DNA of 23,251 bases, taken from NCBI GenBank assembly GCA_003427395.1, contig BFEA01000836.1:51839-75089 (forward strand). Reading direction: 5' to 3'. Source of the stretch: Chara braunii. Taxonomy: Eukaryota > Streptophyta > Charophyceae > Charales > Characeae. The stretch's first letter is position 1, and each line of letters starts with the position of its first letter. Position numbers and translations under genes: made by a program. This document shows positions 9,710-18,254 of the stretch, piece by piece. The notes under the pieces are model-generated. The model was not told where the DNA came from. It saw nothing but the letters and a program-made list of their open reading frames with translations, and made no database searches.

Positions 9710-10328
9710 GGAACCTCCCCTCAACACCACTAGAACACTACCATTCACCACCTAGGCTACCCTCAGTAGACTGAGGAGCCGCCTTTCCGCCATAGGGTCT
9801 ACACATTAGACCCGGACTGACAATGATAAGGCAGCAGCTCTACTAGCCTGGTTCTAGGCCCTGCTCAACTAGGGCCGAAGGGTTTGGTTTTGGTAAACTT
9901 AGCTGGCTGAGGATGTAAGAGCCCAGTGTAACTTGGACTTGAGTAGACCAGTTTGTAGGACTTAGTCTCCACCTTTATGTATGTTTGTGCTTTGAGTAAG
10001 CTAAGCTGGCAGAGGCTTCCATGGTTCAGTAGGATTGCTAGGCAGGCTAGCTGGTAAGGTAGGTGTTTTGACATAGAACGCAGAGAGAAGACTTGGATTT
10101 TGGATTGGTTTAAGCTAAGCTGGCCGAGGCTGCCATAGGTTAAAGGTTTTCTGTATATGTATGCACTTGTGAACGTTTTGGACATTTCAGGCAGGCTAGA
10201 CTGTTTGGGTGTATAAGCGAAGCTGGCTAAGGCTGCCAGATTTCTGTGATCCCCGGGTAGACTGTGAGGACCCCAACCTCGTTTATTGATCATTGAGTAA
10301 TAAAAGCCTTGGGCACTGGGCCCGATTT
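9710..10328 (+). other. Element C 3' UTR with hairpins
   Basis: Two short perfect hairpins follow the stop codon: GGGTCT/AGACCC (9795-9813, 7-nt loop) and GGCCCT/AGGGCC (9857-9876, 8-nt loop). Structured 3' ends are recognised by the RT in some LINE families; here that is only a suggestion. A repeat array and the AATAAA signal complete the UTR. Confidence 0.6.
9898..10260 (+). repeat. Diverged tandem repeat in the element C 3' UTR, unit about 103-114 bp
   Basis: The anchor C(T/G)(T/A)AGCTGGC(T/A/C)(G/A)AGG recurs at 9898, 10001, 10115 and 10218, each followed by a related TGCCA or TTCCA phrase. Between anchors the copies are strongly diverged. The opposite strand has a 142-codon ORF across the array, which looks like a by-product of the periodicity. 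Confidence 0.7.
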
Positions 10329-10350
10329 AAAAAAAAAAAGAAAAAAAAAA

Positions 10351-10400
10351 GGAACGGTACAGAGAAGATTAGCATGGCCCCTGCGCAAGGATGACACGCA
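10351..10400 (+). ncRNA. U6 spliceosomal snRNA fragment (pseudogene)
   Basis: Fifty bases match the U6 snRNA core, with one difference from the consensus as I remember it (GGAACGGTAC instead of GGAACGATAC). They include the ACAGAGA box (10359-10365), the AGC triad (10371-10373) and most of the internal stem-loop through GATGACACGCA. The 5' stem-loop and about 25 leading bases are missing, as are the 3' tail and oligo-T terminator, so this is not a functional gene. It abuts the poly(A) of element C on the left and is followed by TAAC and A8. A retroposed or recombined U6 piece is the most likely origin. Confidence 0.9.
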
Positions 10401-10615
10401 TAACAAAAAAAAGGAGGATAACCAACCCTAGTGGACGCGCTAACGGGACCGGCAAGACGAGGCTTGACCTCACTCCCAATGACTATGTCAACATCACGAC
10501 GAAGGCGAGGGAATTTGTCGCCATAGCTGCGAAGCAAGGTGGCAAGAGCATACCCTCGGATGCGTCCATGTGGAACTTCTACCAGGAGAGCTGGAAAAAC
10601 GACTTCGAACACTGA
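10391..10615 (+). CDS. Small unrecognised ORF starting inside the U6 fragment
   Basis: Seventy-four codons run from an ATG in the U6 core (GGATGACACGC) through the A8 run to TGA at 10613. The first codons are U6-derived. The rest (DLTPNDYVNITTKAREFVAI, then SMWNFYQESWKNDFEH) has balanced composition and looks like the carboxyl end of a real protein, but I do not recognise a family. It may be the 3' end of an mRNA joined to U6 during retroposition, with the ATG fortuitous. There is no evidence for expression. Confidence 0.35.
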   Translation: MTRITKKRRITNPSGRANGTGKTRLDLTPNDYVNITTKAREFVAIAAKQGGKSIPSDASMWNFYQESWKNDFEH

Positions 10616-10768
10616 CCCGACACGCCGCTCGCGGAGAGAAGAAGCCATGGTAAGGAGGAAATGGTAAGGAAGGAAAGAGGGAGGAGCAACTGTCATTGAA
10701 CAAGCCGACGAGTGAAAAAAGATTTGCACGTGTGAAAGGGGGGGGGAAGCGGGGGGGGGGGGGGGCAG
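10616..10768. other. Unassigned; G9 and G15 homopolymers
   Basis: No gene is seen. G9 lies at 10738-10746 and G15 at 10751-10765, a place where assembly length errors are likely. Confidence 0.6.
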
Positions 10769-10975
10769 CGAAAACGATAAAGGAAAAAGATGACCTCAAA
10801 GCCGGCTGAAAGAAGGGGACACCGAAAGGTTGAAAGGGAGGAACGATCGCCATAGCGGGAGCAGAGGGAGGAGCTGGAGAGTAAGGACGAGGGAATCAGG
10901 ACACAGGAGAAAGGGGAAAGAAGCACGCGACGAAGAGCCTAAGGAACGCAGCTGGAGGGAGCGGCTGGGAGTGGA
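10769..10975 (+). repeat. Dispersed repeat R, copy 1
   Basis: About 205 bp align with 13549-13748 at roughly 80% by eye, in the same orientation. Both share AAAGGGAGGAACGATCGCCA, the phrase AGAAGCACGCGA or AAGAAGCACGCGA, and GGGAGCGGCT. Flanks on either side are unrelated. One frame in both copies reads KGGTIAIAGA, but stops interrupt it. It may be part of the 3' internal region of a retroelement, because a purine tract and an LTR-like TG start follow here. Confidence 0.75.
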
Positions 10976-10992
10976 AGGACGTCAACACGTGC

Positions 10993-11024
10993 AAAAAGGG
11001 GAGGGGGGAGGGGGGGGGGAAGAC
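10993..11024 (+). promoter_or_regulatory. Possible polypurine tract
   Basis: An A5 and G-rich run lies directly before TGTGACGCCC at 11025. In LTR retrotransposons a purine tract just upstream of the 3' LTR primes plus-strand synthesis. This is inference from position; the tract could be simple G-rich sequence. Confidence 0.35.
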
Positions 11025-12795
11025 TGTGACGCCCAAACCTCACGCCCAGCGCGACTTCCTGATCGGAGTGGGGTGTGGGCTGGGAAGTGCGAAAAGGGGT
11101 GTGCCAAGGATTTTTGGGGAAAGTGGGGGAGTCTTAAGGGTATGGATGCACTTAGGCGAGTCAGGGGTGCGGGCGCAAGGGACTCACGGTCTGATGGGGC
11201 CGGGGCACTGTGGGCGACGGGTTACGGGGAAGTCCCTCCGTGGTGGAGGTGGTCCCGAAAAGTTAGTCCGTCGGGGGCCGCTACGTGGCATGCCTGGGTT
11301 GGGCCTTCGGAATTCCGGAGCTCTCCGTTCGCCGCTACGTCGGCAATTCACACAAAATGTGTTGGGCCAATAAGGGGCTATGGCCGGCCACGGAACGACA
11401 CTGAGTTGATGATACGGGAAAAGAAGACGGAAAGGAGGGAAACTGGTGGTGATGACAACAAATCCTGGGGGGGTGAAGTAGTAGGTGTGGTCGGGGGAAG
11501 GGAAATCAGAGCATTGAGGGTCACTAGTGGTGGCACAGTGAAATTCCCGCGGACATAGTCGATTCTCCGTGTGACAGGGGTATCGTGTCCTTATGAGCTC
11601 GTTTATTATAGGGGTGAAATAGTCCGGGTCATAGGATGAGTCTGAGCCCCAAGATCGCGTTATGGTATCATCGTCGGGGGGATAGCGCGGGTCGGGATAC
11701 CATCACCGCGCACGAGCACGTGTAGGGCAGGCAGACTTAGTGGCGCCTCAACGTGCTCGTACGGGATGATGGGTCCGCCGCAATTCCTTTTTAGGGTGAG
11801 CGAGTCGACGCACGGGGATGCATGTAAGGGCGCGACTCGGATCACGTTTACACGTGTTCTCGCACAGCGTTCACGGGACCATACTTCGGATAGTCGATCA
11901 TGCAAGATACAATCATATCGCGACCCCCGTCGTGGGATAAGCAAATGTGAGAACAAACCCACTATCGGGGCGAGATTCCTATCCCATCTACAGCGACATC
12001 AAGTGCAGGCAAAGATTCGATACAGACATGACGCAGGGACAGGGATTCTCAACAAGAAGATAGACAATCAGTCATAACATCCATACATTCGGCAATCATA
12101 CACATAATGTGAGCAGGACGGACATCGCAAGGACAAAGGTGAGCAAAGAAAAACCCAAGCCCAGATTTCAGAAAGTCGAATAAAAAATAAGAACGGGCAA
12201 ACCGCCCGGAGCCGCAATCAAAATGTATGTACACAGGTAGAGAGGGGGAAGAGACAAAGAAACATCAAATCCGCATCCATCGACCTCAACTCTCTTTCCT
12301 TTCTCTCTCTCTCTCCGATGCGGACAGTCCGTCATCGCGCACCAACCCACGAAGTTGTCACCCCGCTTAGTCCTCCCGCACCCGTCGGATTCGCCCATGC
12401 CCACAGTCCGTCGTGGCCCACGTCAATTCCGCGCGTTCGGCACCAGCCCGTCGGGTCGCCCAGCTCCTACTCTACTCACATCTTACTTCGCTCGTGTGCC
12501 GACCCTTCCTGATCGCACAACCCCGAGCTTCCAACAACGGGTTAAGAGAGCTGACTAATCGCGCAACCGAAATTTATAGCGTGCATGCATGCGCGAAGAA
12601 CACGGAGTTACCAAGACTTAGAGTGAAGATTAGAGAGGGAACACCTGCGTTCTGCATGGTCGGCCGTGGCGTGGGGGACGTAACCCTTCTCCACGCATCG
12701 ATCCGAGCATGCAAGTCGCGACTGACAAAATTTCAGCAAAAGAAAGAGAGGGAGGGTGGGAGAGACGAAGTGCAAGAAGAGAGATACAGTTACCA
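11025..12795 (+). mobile_element. Possible solo or partial LTR
   Basis: The segment starts TGTGACGCCC, a common form of Ty3-type LTR start, after a purine tract. It ends ACCA at 12795 directly before TGGCGCCC, which would suit a tRNA-Lys-type primer-binding site. A TATA-like TTTATA lies near 12570. The segment is CpG-rich, unlike the LINEs, and has no recognisable coding content; ORFs such as 10830-11558 (+) and 11660-11962 (-) look fortuitous. No second copy is present in the window, so the LTR call rests on end motifs only. Confidence 0.3.
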
Positions 12796-12840
12796 TGGCG
12801 CCCGTCCAAAATTATAGTTACACATACGATTAAGGGCGCC
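12796..12840 (+). promoter_or_regulatory. Possible primer-binding site inside a GGCGCCC hairpin
   Basis: TGGCGCCCGTCC at 12796-12807 agrees with plant tRNA-Lys 3' ends for the first eight bases only. GGCGCCC (12797-12803) is also the exact complement of GGGCGCC (12834-12840), giving a 7-bp stem with a 30-nt loop. Either reading is tentative. Confidence 0.3.
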
Positions 12841-13184
12841 CACTAATCAGAGTATTGTTGCAGCCGCATAAAGAAGTGCGTAAACAAAAGGCGCCGCACG
12901 GAGGAAAAATCCTAATAACTGAATTCCTAAATTCCTATCTAATGCGAAAAAGCAAAAAGCACGAATTCCAGAAGGAAAGTCCGAAATTCCGAGAGCCATT
13001 GGGGGCTCGACAAAATTCGAAAAAGATCAAAACCGAACCGAAAGAAACGATGTCGACATTTATTAATCGCGCGCGCGGTGGTGCGCCAGACATCCATCCG
13101 ACCAATCACTCAACCGACCGTTCCAGGACACACCCAGCCCCGAAGAAGCGACGAAAAAGATGAAGAAGCAAGGGTACTAACAAT
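12841..13184. other. Unassigned CpG-rich stretch
   Basis: A 102-codon ORF (12855-13163, +) is Lys/Arg-rich and matches nothing I recognise. The palindromic run CGCGCGCGCGG near 13067 is notable. No gene is called. Confidence 0.5.
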
Positions 13185-13419
13185 CATTTCGTCAAAACGG
13201 ACATATTATATTTTTTGAATGGAATTTTTTGCTCATGAGGGTCCGGCGTTCCCAGAACGCCAGACCCCCTACATGCAACCATAGACCAGATACATGTAGG
13301 GGGTTCGGCGTTCTGGGAACGCCGGATTCCCAGGAGCAAAAAATTCCGACCGGATTTTGGCAAAAAAAGTCAATTTTGATTTCGTTCAAAAAATATAATA
13401 TGACCGTTTTGACGAAATG
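13185..13419. mobile_element. Fold-back (MITE-like) element
   Basis: The left arm 13185-13275 is the near-perfect reverse complement of the right arm 13293-13419, around a 17-nt loop. Outer ends are CATTTCGTCAAAACGG and its complement, and inner ends meet at CCCCCTACATG. The right arm carries about 36 nt absent from the left (roughly 13347-13382). Each arm also contains its own short palindrome, GGCGTT-CCCAG-AACGCC. A clear target-site duplication was not identified, and the termini may extend a few bases outward (ACTAACAAT on the left against CAGTAAACAGC on the right). Such structures are typical of non-autonomous DNA transposons; the transposase family cannot be assigned. No ORF inside is credible. 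Confidence 0.85.
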
Positions 13420-13548
13420 GCTGTTTACTGATGCAATTTTCCACCGATCCCGATTTCCCGTAATTGGCCCAATCTTCCCAGCTTAGGACCCCTCGTTGCA
13501 ACTGCGCAGAAACTCGCGCGTTACAGAAAGTGGTTCGTCACAAGACAA
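13420..13548. other. Unassigned spacer
   Basis: I see no gene, repeat or RNA between the fold-back element and repeat R copy 2. Confidence 0.5.
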
Positions 13549-13748
13549 CGAAAAGGTCAAAGGAAAAGCTGACTTCAGAGCTGGTGGAATGAAGGGGACA
13601 CTGAAAGGCCGAAAGGGAGGAACGATCGCCATAGCTGGAGCAGGTGGAGGAGCTGGAGCGTGAGGGAGAGGGAATCAGGAACACAGTAGAAGGGGGTAAG
13701 AAGCACGCGATGAAGAGAACGAAGCTTGAGGGAGCGGCTAGGAGTACA
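13549..13748 (+). repeat. Dispersed repeat R, copy 2
   Basis: This is homologous to 10769-10975 in direct orientation, with small indels and mostly transitions. Unlike copy 1 it is not followed by a purine tract. Confidence 0.75.
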
Positions 13749-14034
13749 GTGTAATTGCCAAGGTGAAGTCCATCACCGCCCCTGAACGGGCGGAGGGTGA
13801 GAGCCCCCTGGCCGGCCACTGAAACCCTACCACCCCCTCCTGCGTCAATCCAGCCTTCATCAATTATCCAACCTTCCCTCCCCAAGCGATCCCCCTGGCC
13901 ACTCATACACATCCTCACCGCCCAACCCTAGCTGAAGGTAAAACACCGAGATGAGCACACGTAAGCACTCTAACATACGCATACACTGAAAAGTTCCTAC
14001 TACATTAAAACATCCAAAAGCATAGGTACGCAGA

Positions 14035-14036
<2 letters not shown>
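13749..14036. other. Unassigned; perfect hairpin at 13776-13793
   Basis: CCGCCC-CTGAAC-GGGCGG forms a 6-bp stem with a 6-nt loop. The rest is C-rich, with no supported gene. Confidence 0.5.

Positions 14037-14073
<37 letters not shown>
14037..14073. repeat. T37 homopolymer
   Basis: Thirty-seven T directly before the 5' region of element B. It could be the poly(A) of a minus-strand retrocopy or the T-rich target at which element B inserted. Its length is probably uncertain in the assembly. Confidence 0.9.
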
Positions 14074-14206
14074 CGCGTTGCCGCGATTGCATTGCTTCGG
14101 GGGTCAAAGACAACACCAGCGCATCACAAGACAAGCGCATGAGCACACCGAATGCCCCCCCAAAGGTATGCTTTCAGGAAAAGACCAGCAAGCCAAATCA
14201 AACACA

Positions 14207-14317
14207 GAGGGTACTATAGGTATGACAATAACATCGGAACTCCGAAGACGGGACACATGACACGTCCCTAAGACGGAACTCCGAAGAGGGTACTATAGGT
14301 ATGACAATAACATCGGA
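14207..14317 (+). repeat. 32-bp direct repeat at the start of element B ORF1
   Basis: 14207-14238 and 14286-14317 are identical, 79 bp apart (they begin GAGGGTACTATAGGTATGAC). Within the interval CGGAACTCCGAAGA also occurs twice (14235 and 14274). Each 32-bp copy carries an ATG (14222 and 14301); only the second is in frame with ORF1. The repeats may be promoter monomers or a simple duplication. Confidence 0.9.
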
Positions 14318-15527
14318 TAAACACAAGGAGGGGGAGAGGAGAGAGAGCCAAAAAGAGGCGAGGCTGGACCACCAACTGGGATTGGACAAAACACAACCAG
14401 CAGCTGGGCGAGATGGCGCCTGGCAAGATCCAGACCCGAATCGGGATTCCCCAGAGCAGAGGGGAAATGAGCCATCACCTAAGCATATGCAAGGGAAGGA
14501 ACCTCTCTCCCAAAAGATCTCACGGGACTCTCAAGCCCTCATGCAAGCATTAGCCGCAGCTGGGAACAGCGAAACTGATGGACCGATAGCCTTGGATGCT
14601 ATGGGTCTGATGAAGGCCCATTTCATCAAAAAGCTGCACACCCATACGACAAAAAAATATATTGAGAAGGATGGGTACATTTACCCCCACGCCCTCTTCA
14701 CTCCACAAGTAGCGATTAATAGGAACCTCGTCTACTCGCGACATGCAATTCAGTACATTTTTCCCTAGGAGGCGGCGGCAGTGTCCATCAACGAAAAACT
14801 CAGATGGTTGCACGACCGTCTGAGGGAAATCAAGACCGATGATCGGGCGGTCAATGACCACTTCCTGGTGGAAACAGTCGGGCAGAACACGGTATCGGTC
14901 ATCGCTGTCCATCCGGTGGATAGGAAAAACCTGCTCAAGCACACCATACTCAAATTTAAAACATTCCACACAATTGTAAGACCATGGGAGCCTCCGGCCC
15001 CGTTTACATCTTACCAAAGGAGAGAACAACTCATGAGAGAGCATTTCTGGGTTGAATTTAGATTCGCCCCTCTGTGCGTACAGGGCACCATCCTGGTGGA
15101 GTTGCAGGAAATTGCCCCTGTGCTGGGGTATATAACAGATCAGCCCCAATTTCTCCCAAAACGGGACGACACACTCTTAGTGGCAGTGGACTGGGACCCT
15201 GCGGTTGGTTTTCCGGTGAGCGGTCAATGGTCCTTCAACCAAGAAGGCAGGACGTATGCAGTGCAAGTAAACCACCCGCAGGACCCCTGGTGCTATGCAT
15301 GTAACCACAGGGGTCACCTGAGCATCGATCTCCACTGCCCAAATATCAGGGGGCGTTACATGAAGGGGCTGGTGAAGCCTCACCCGGATGGACCAGGCAG
15401 ATGGGTCCCTGAAGATCCCACCTTTGAGGGATGGGTGTTTCGTAGATACAACATCAATAAGCCCGGACATGGGCCTGGGAAGGTGGGGGGCGCCCGGGTC
15501 GCTCCCCGGCGAACAACACCCCGCTAA
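14301..15527 (+). pseudogene. Element B ORF1: DUF4283-like protein with zinc knuckle
   Basis: About 408 codons in one frame, with one internal stop (TAG 14766-14768, codon 156). The second half (from about codon 160) follows the plant LINE/retroelement ORF1 pattern: the aromatic stretch REHFWVEFRFAPLC, then LGYITD, a DTLLVAVDWDP strand, and QDPWCYACNHRGH. The knuckle has Cys codons at 15291 and 15300, His at 15315 and Cys at 15336, that is CX2CX4HX6C, two residues longer than the usual CX2CX4HX4C. The role is presumably binding element RNA and chaperoning it in the particle. The stop TAA at 15525 may itself be a mutation, since the same frame stays largely open downstream. Confidence 0.7.
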
Positions 15528-18224
15528 GCGCAACCAAACGCACTGCTCAGAGGGAGACAGGAGAAAAGGAACGGGATCCCCCCTCGCCCGCATTGGACTA
15601 GTCAACCAAAAATCGGGACCAAAAACAGAAACAAAAACAGGATCACAGACAAAATCTGCCGGGAGAAAAGAAGGACAACGAAGAGGGACGGTCTAATAAG
15701 GATGAGAGAGAAAAACAAGTTTAAGAGAATAAGCAGACGGGTGAGAAAGACAAGGGAAGAGGAGAGGCAGAAACGGAAGCGGAGAACAAGATGGACAGAG
15801 AGACAGGAAGTAAGAATCAGAAAAAGGGGATGGCGGAGGGGGACGCAAGAGGGCAGGGTGAATGCCAACAGAAAGAAGAAGGGGACAAGAACAGCAACAA
15901 GGAGGGGAGTGGTATGAAAAAAGGTGAGGTGGCGGAAAGGGACGCAAGAGGGCAGGGCGAGTGCCAATAGAAAGAAGAAGGGGACAAGAACAGCAGCAAG
16001 GAGGGGAGTGGTACGAAAAAAGGTGAGGGGGGGAATCCCCAACACAAGGACGAGATCCCGATCACACAGCCCACGTACAACCCCAACAGACAGGACCCCC
16101 CCCCCCCCCCCATCACCACCGCCTCCGGCACCTGGCCACCCTCATATCGGGGCTTGAACTCTGACCTCGGCCCCGGCCTCGGCCCCAACCACCGGACCCC
16201 CTCCTCCCCCCGCAGTACAAAAAAAACCGGAGAGCACAACCACCACTGACCATTAAGCACGACCACACCCTAAGGTATCCCTGACGATATCCAAAGGACT
16301 GGTCAGGGGCAAGTGAAAGGGGGGGCACCAGATCAGGAACTTGGAATAGTGGAAAGCGAAGTTGGCAGCAATGGCGGCTCTGATGCCGACCACAACACAG
16401 GACAACGGTAAGGACATGGAGGGGGTGGGATTGGCATCTCATGACCCTATGGGGAAGCTCCCCATGGATCAGTCAGCCCCCCCCCCCCCGAGACACTCGG
16501 ACCCACCGCCTACATATGCTCCTGCTGTGGGGGTGGGGGAACTGGGTTTTCTTTATCCCAACTCCCATCAACTCCATTGCCAACAACCCCTCACAACGGG
16601 GATCCCCCCCCTCGCCTCGAGGATAAATATTCCCTCAGAGACGGCGACCATTTTGAATGGCCAATTGGCCAGGGATATGAACAGCAGCATGTACTCGGCA
16701 ATGGGTCAATGCCCCCCTCCCCCTCACACCATGGGGGAGGCCCCCCTTCTGCTTCCAATCAGGGAAGAAGACATGGGATGGGAAGGGGGACCGGAAGCCA
16801 CGGAGGAAGGGGGACAACCAACTCCCAACCCCCCCCGTCTGATGCACAAAGATAGAAAAGTCAGAAACCGCCTCAAGGCAGTCATTGACGCGGTGCTCAT
16901 GGCAGTCTTGAAAGCGGAGAACCAGGGAGACCACTCTCTGATCCCCCCACTGCACTGGGAAAGGATCAGACGAGCATTCATGAGCACAACAACAGTCGTC
17001 AACCTGCTAGACAAGGCGGAAGACCCCTCGGCTATAGATTGGAAGGTGGTGGCAGCAACAATTTTATCCATTATACATGGCTTCCTGGACAACATTCGCA
17101 ATGCAGCTCGGACCAGAGCAGCAAAGGACAGCCAAGCCATTGCTCTCCCAACAGCCACAGCAGAACAACAGGAAAAGGCCATTTCATTCGAAGGGATAGA
17201 TTGGCCGGAAATTATAGTCCAAGAGCTGGACAACACAGTGGGGGAAGCAGACTGCAGTAAGGCTGTCATGCTACCGGGGACAATAGAAATGGTGCCTCAA
17301 CACCTGTTGAACCCCCTGCTGTGTATCCAACCCCTCCTGGCACAAAAATAACAGGATACAGAAGACCCACCTCATGAGCGTGCGCTGATCGAAACGAAAA
17401 TGGACAAAAACTGGGACAGCGACTCCACCACGGCCTCGGACTCGAATGGCTCAGATTGCTCTCACTGCACAAACCACTCCGCTGCAATATTCGACTGGGA
17501 TCTTCCCCTCTTGAGACAGAACAATGGGTCATCCCAGCCTGGCACCAGCCAGTCCACCCTCCTGGACCACTCAAAGGATGCTAACCTACTTAACTCAGTA
17601 TCCTCGCTAGAGGCACAGGCTCGGTCGTTGGCCAAGCGTACGGTTTTTAGGGACTGCTTGCGAACAACGGCTGAGAGCTCATCTAGGGGGAGCCTCAATG
17701 ATGGGGTGGTCATCCTCCCCATGAGGCGACCACAGCAAGGAGGAGAGTGGCTAGTCGGCCTGAGACACAGCACCCCCCGAGTTCCTAAGTTGGCAACCCG
17801 AGCCCTCAAAGGATCAACTGACTCCCCCCCGGGGCTGACGATACTTGAATGGCGGGGCACCACCCCGCAAGTCCTCACAAGACACATGTTGCGAAACCAC
17901 ATCGCCCAACAATGGGATAGGGGGACAGTGGGAACGGTCTTCCCGCGGGACCTCCCCTTTCCAGCGGGAGCTACCCCCATTCTGGTTTTGTTCGGAACGG
18001 ACCAACAGCCGGATACCCAAGAAAACCAAATAACATGGTTTTCGCAGCAGGAGCTCCTCGACACCCCGATAACAAGAATGCGCACAAACAACACTTGGGG
18101 GGCGGAAGAACAAGTGTTGTTCCTGCAGAGGCTGCTTGAGGAAGATGCCCTGGATGCCTGCAGAATGTGGAATGACCCCCCGCTCATCAACAACCTCACC
18201 AATGGGGATTCGACAACTGACTAG
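15528..18224 (+). pseudogene. Element B middle reading frame, no recognised domain
   Basis: The ORF1 frame continues for about 899 codons with only seven internal stops (TGA 15915, TGA 16155, TAA 16254, TGA 16314, TAG 16347, TAA 17349, then the terminal TAG 18222). Parts in order: a Lys/Arg-rich segment with an in-frame 99-bp duplication (15702-16030), a Pro-rich segment with a C16 run, a 330-codon stretch from 16362 that is Pro-rich then probably helical (MHKDRKVRNRLKAVIDAVLM onward), and a 274-codon stretch from 17400 (Ser/Thr-rich start, then VFRDCLRTTAESSSRG, GLTILEWRG and a Gln/Glu-rich end). I recognise no family. It lies between ORF1 and ORF2, where most L1-type elements have a short spacer or overlap. 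It could be a giant ORF1 extension or a separate third ORF. Confidence 0.55.
15841..16030 (+). repeat. 99-bp tandem duplication within element B
   Basis: Copy 1 starts at 15841 and copy 2 at 15940 (both begin GGACGCAAGAGGGCAGGG). The period is exactly 33 codons, so the frame is kept. The copies differ at a handful of bases. One difference turns CGA in copy 2 (GTACGAAAAAAGG) into TGA in copy 1 (GTATGAAAAAAGG). Confidence 0.95.
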
Positions 18225-18254
18225 ACCACTAAATCACACAAATGTCACTCACTC

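Larger units (their letters stand above)
8752..10350 (+). mobile_element. Element C: 5'-truncated LINE
   Basis: Only the 3' end of ORF2, a long 3' UTR and a poly(A) tail interrupted by one G (10329-10350) remain, as expected from incomplete target-primed reverse transcription. AATAAA at 10299-10304 lies about 25 nt before the tail. Its ORF2 end aligns with that of element A over the knuckle and the C-terminus (shared LPSQ(R/K)L, RCNWxWE, AxIW motifs) but is clearly diverged, so it is a different subfamily. No target-site duplication is resolvable because both flanks are A-rich. The right flank is U6 snRNA sequence. Confidence 0.85.

Noticed and set aside
10830-11558. 242-codon ORF on the plus strand
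   Set aside because: It spans the repeat R copy, the purine tract and an LTR-like start, is Gly/Arg/Glu-biased, and has no recognisable domain.
10769-13748. Repeat pair R as the two LTRs of one element
   Set aside because: The copies lack TG/CA ends, primer or purine sites in matching positions, and any gag/pol content between them.
14606-14640. Second hammerhead-like CTGATGA
   Set aside because: It lies inside the ORF1 coding trace and lacks a stem II followed by GAAA.
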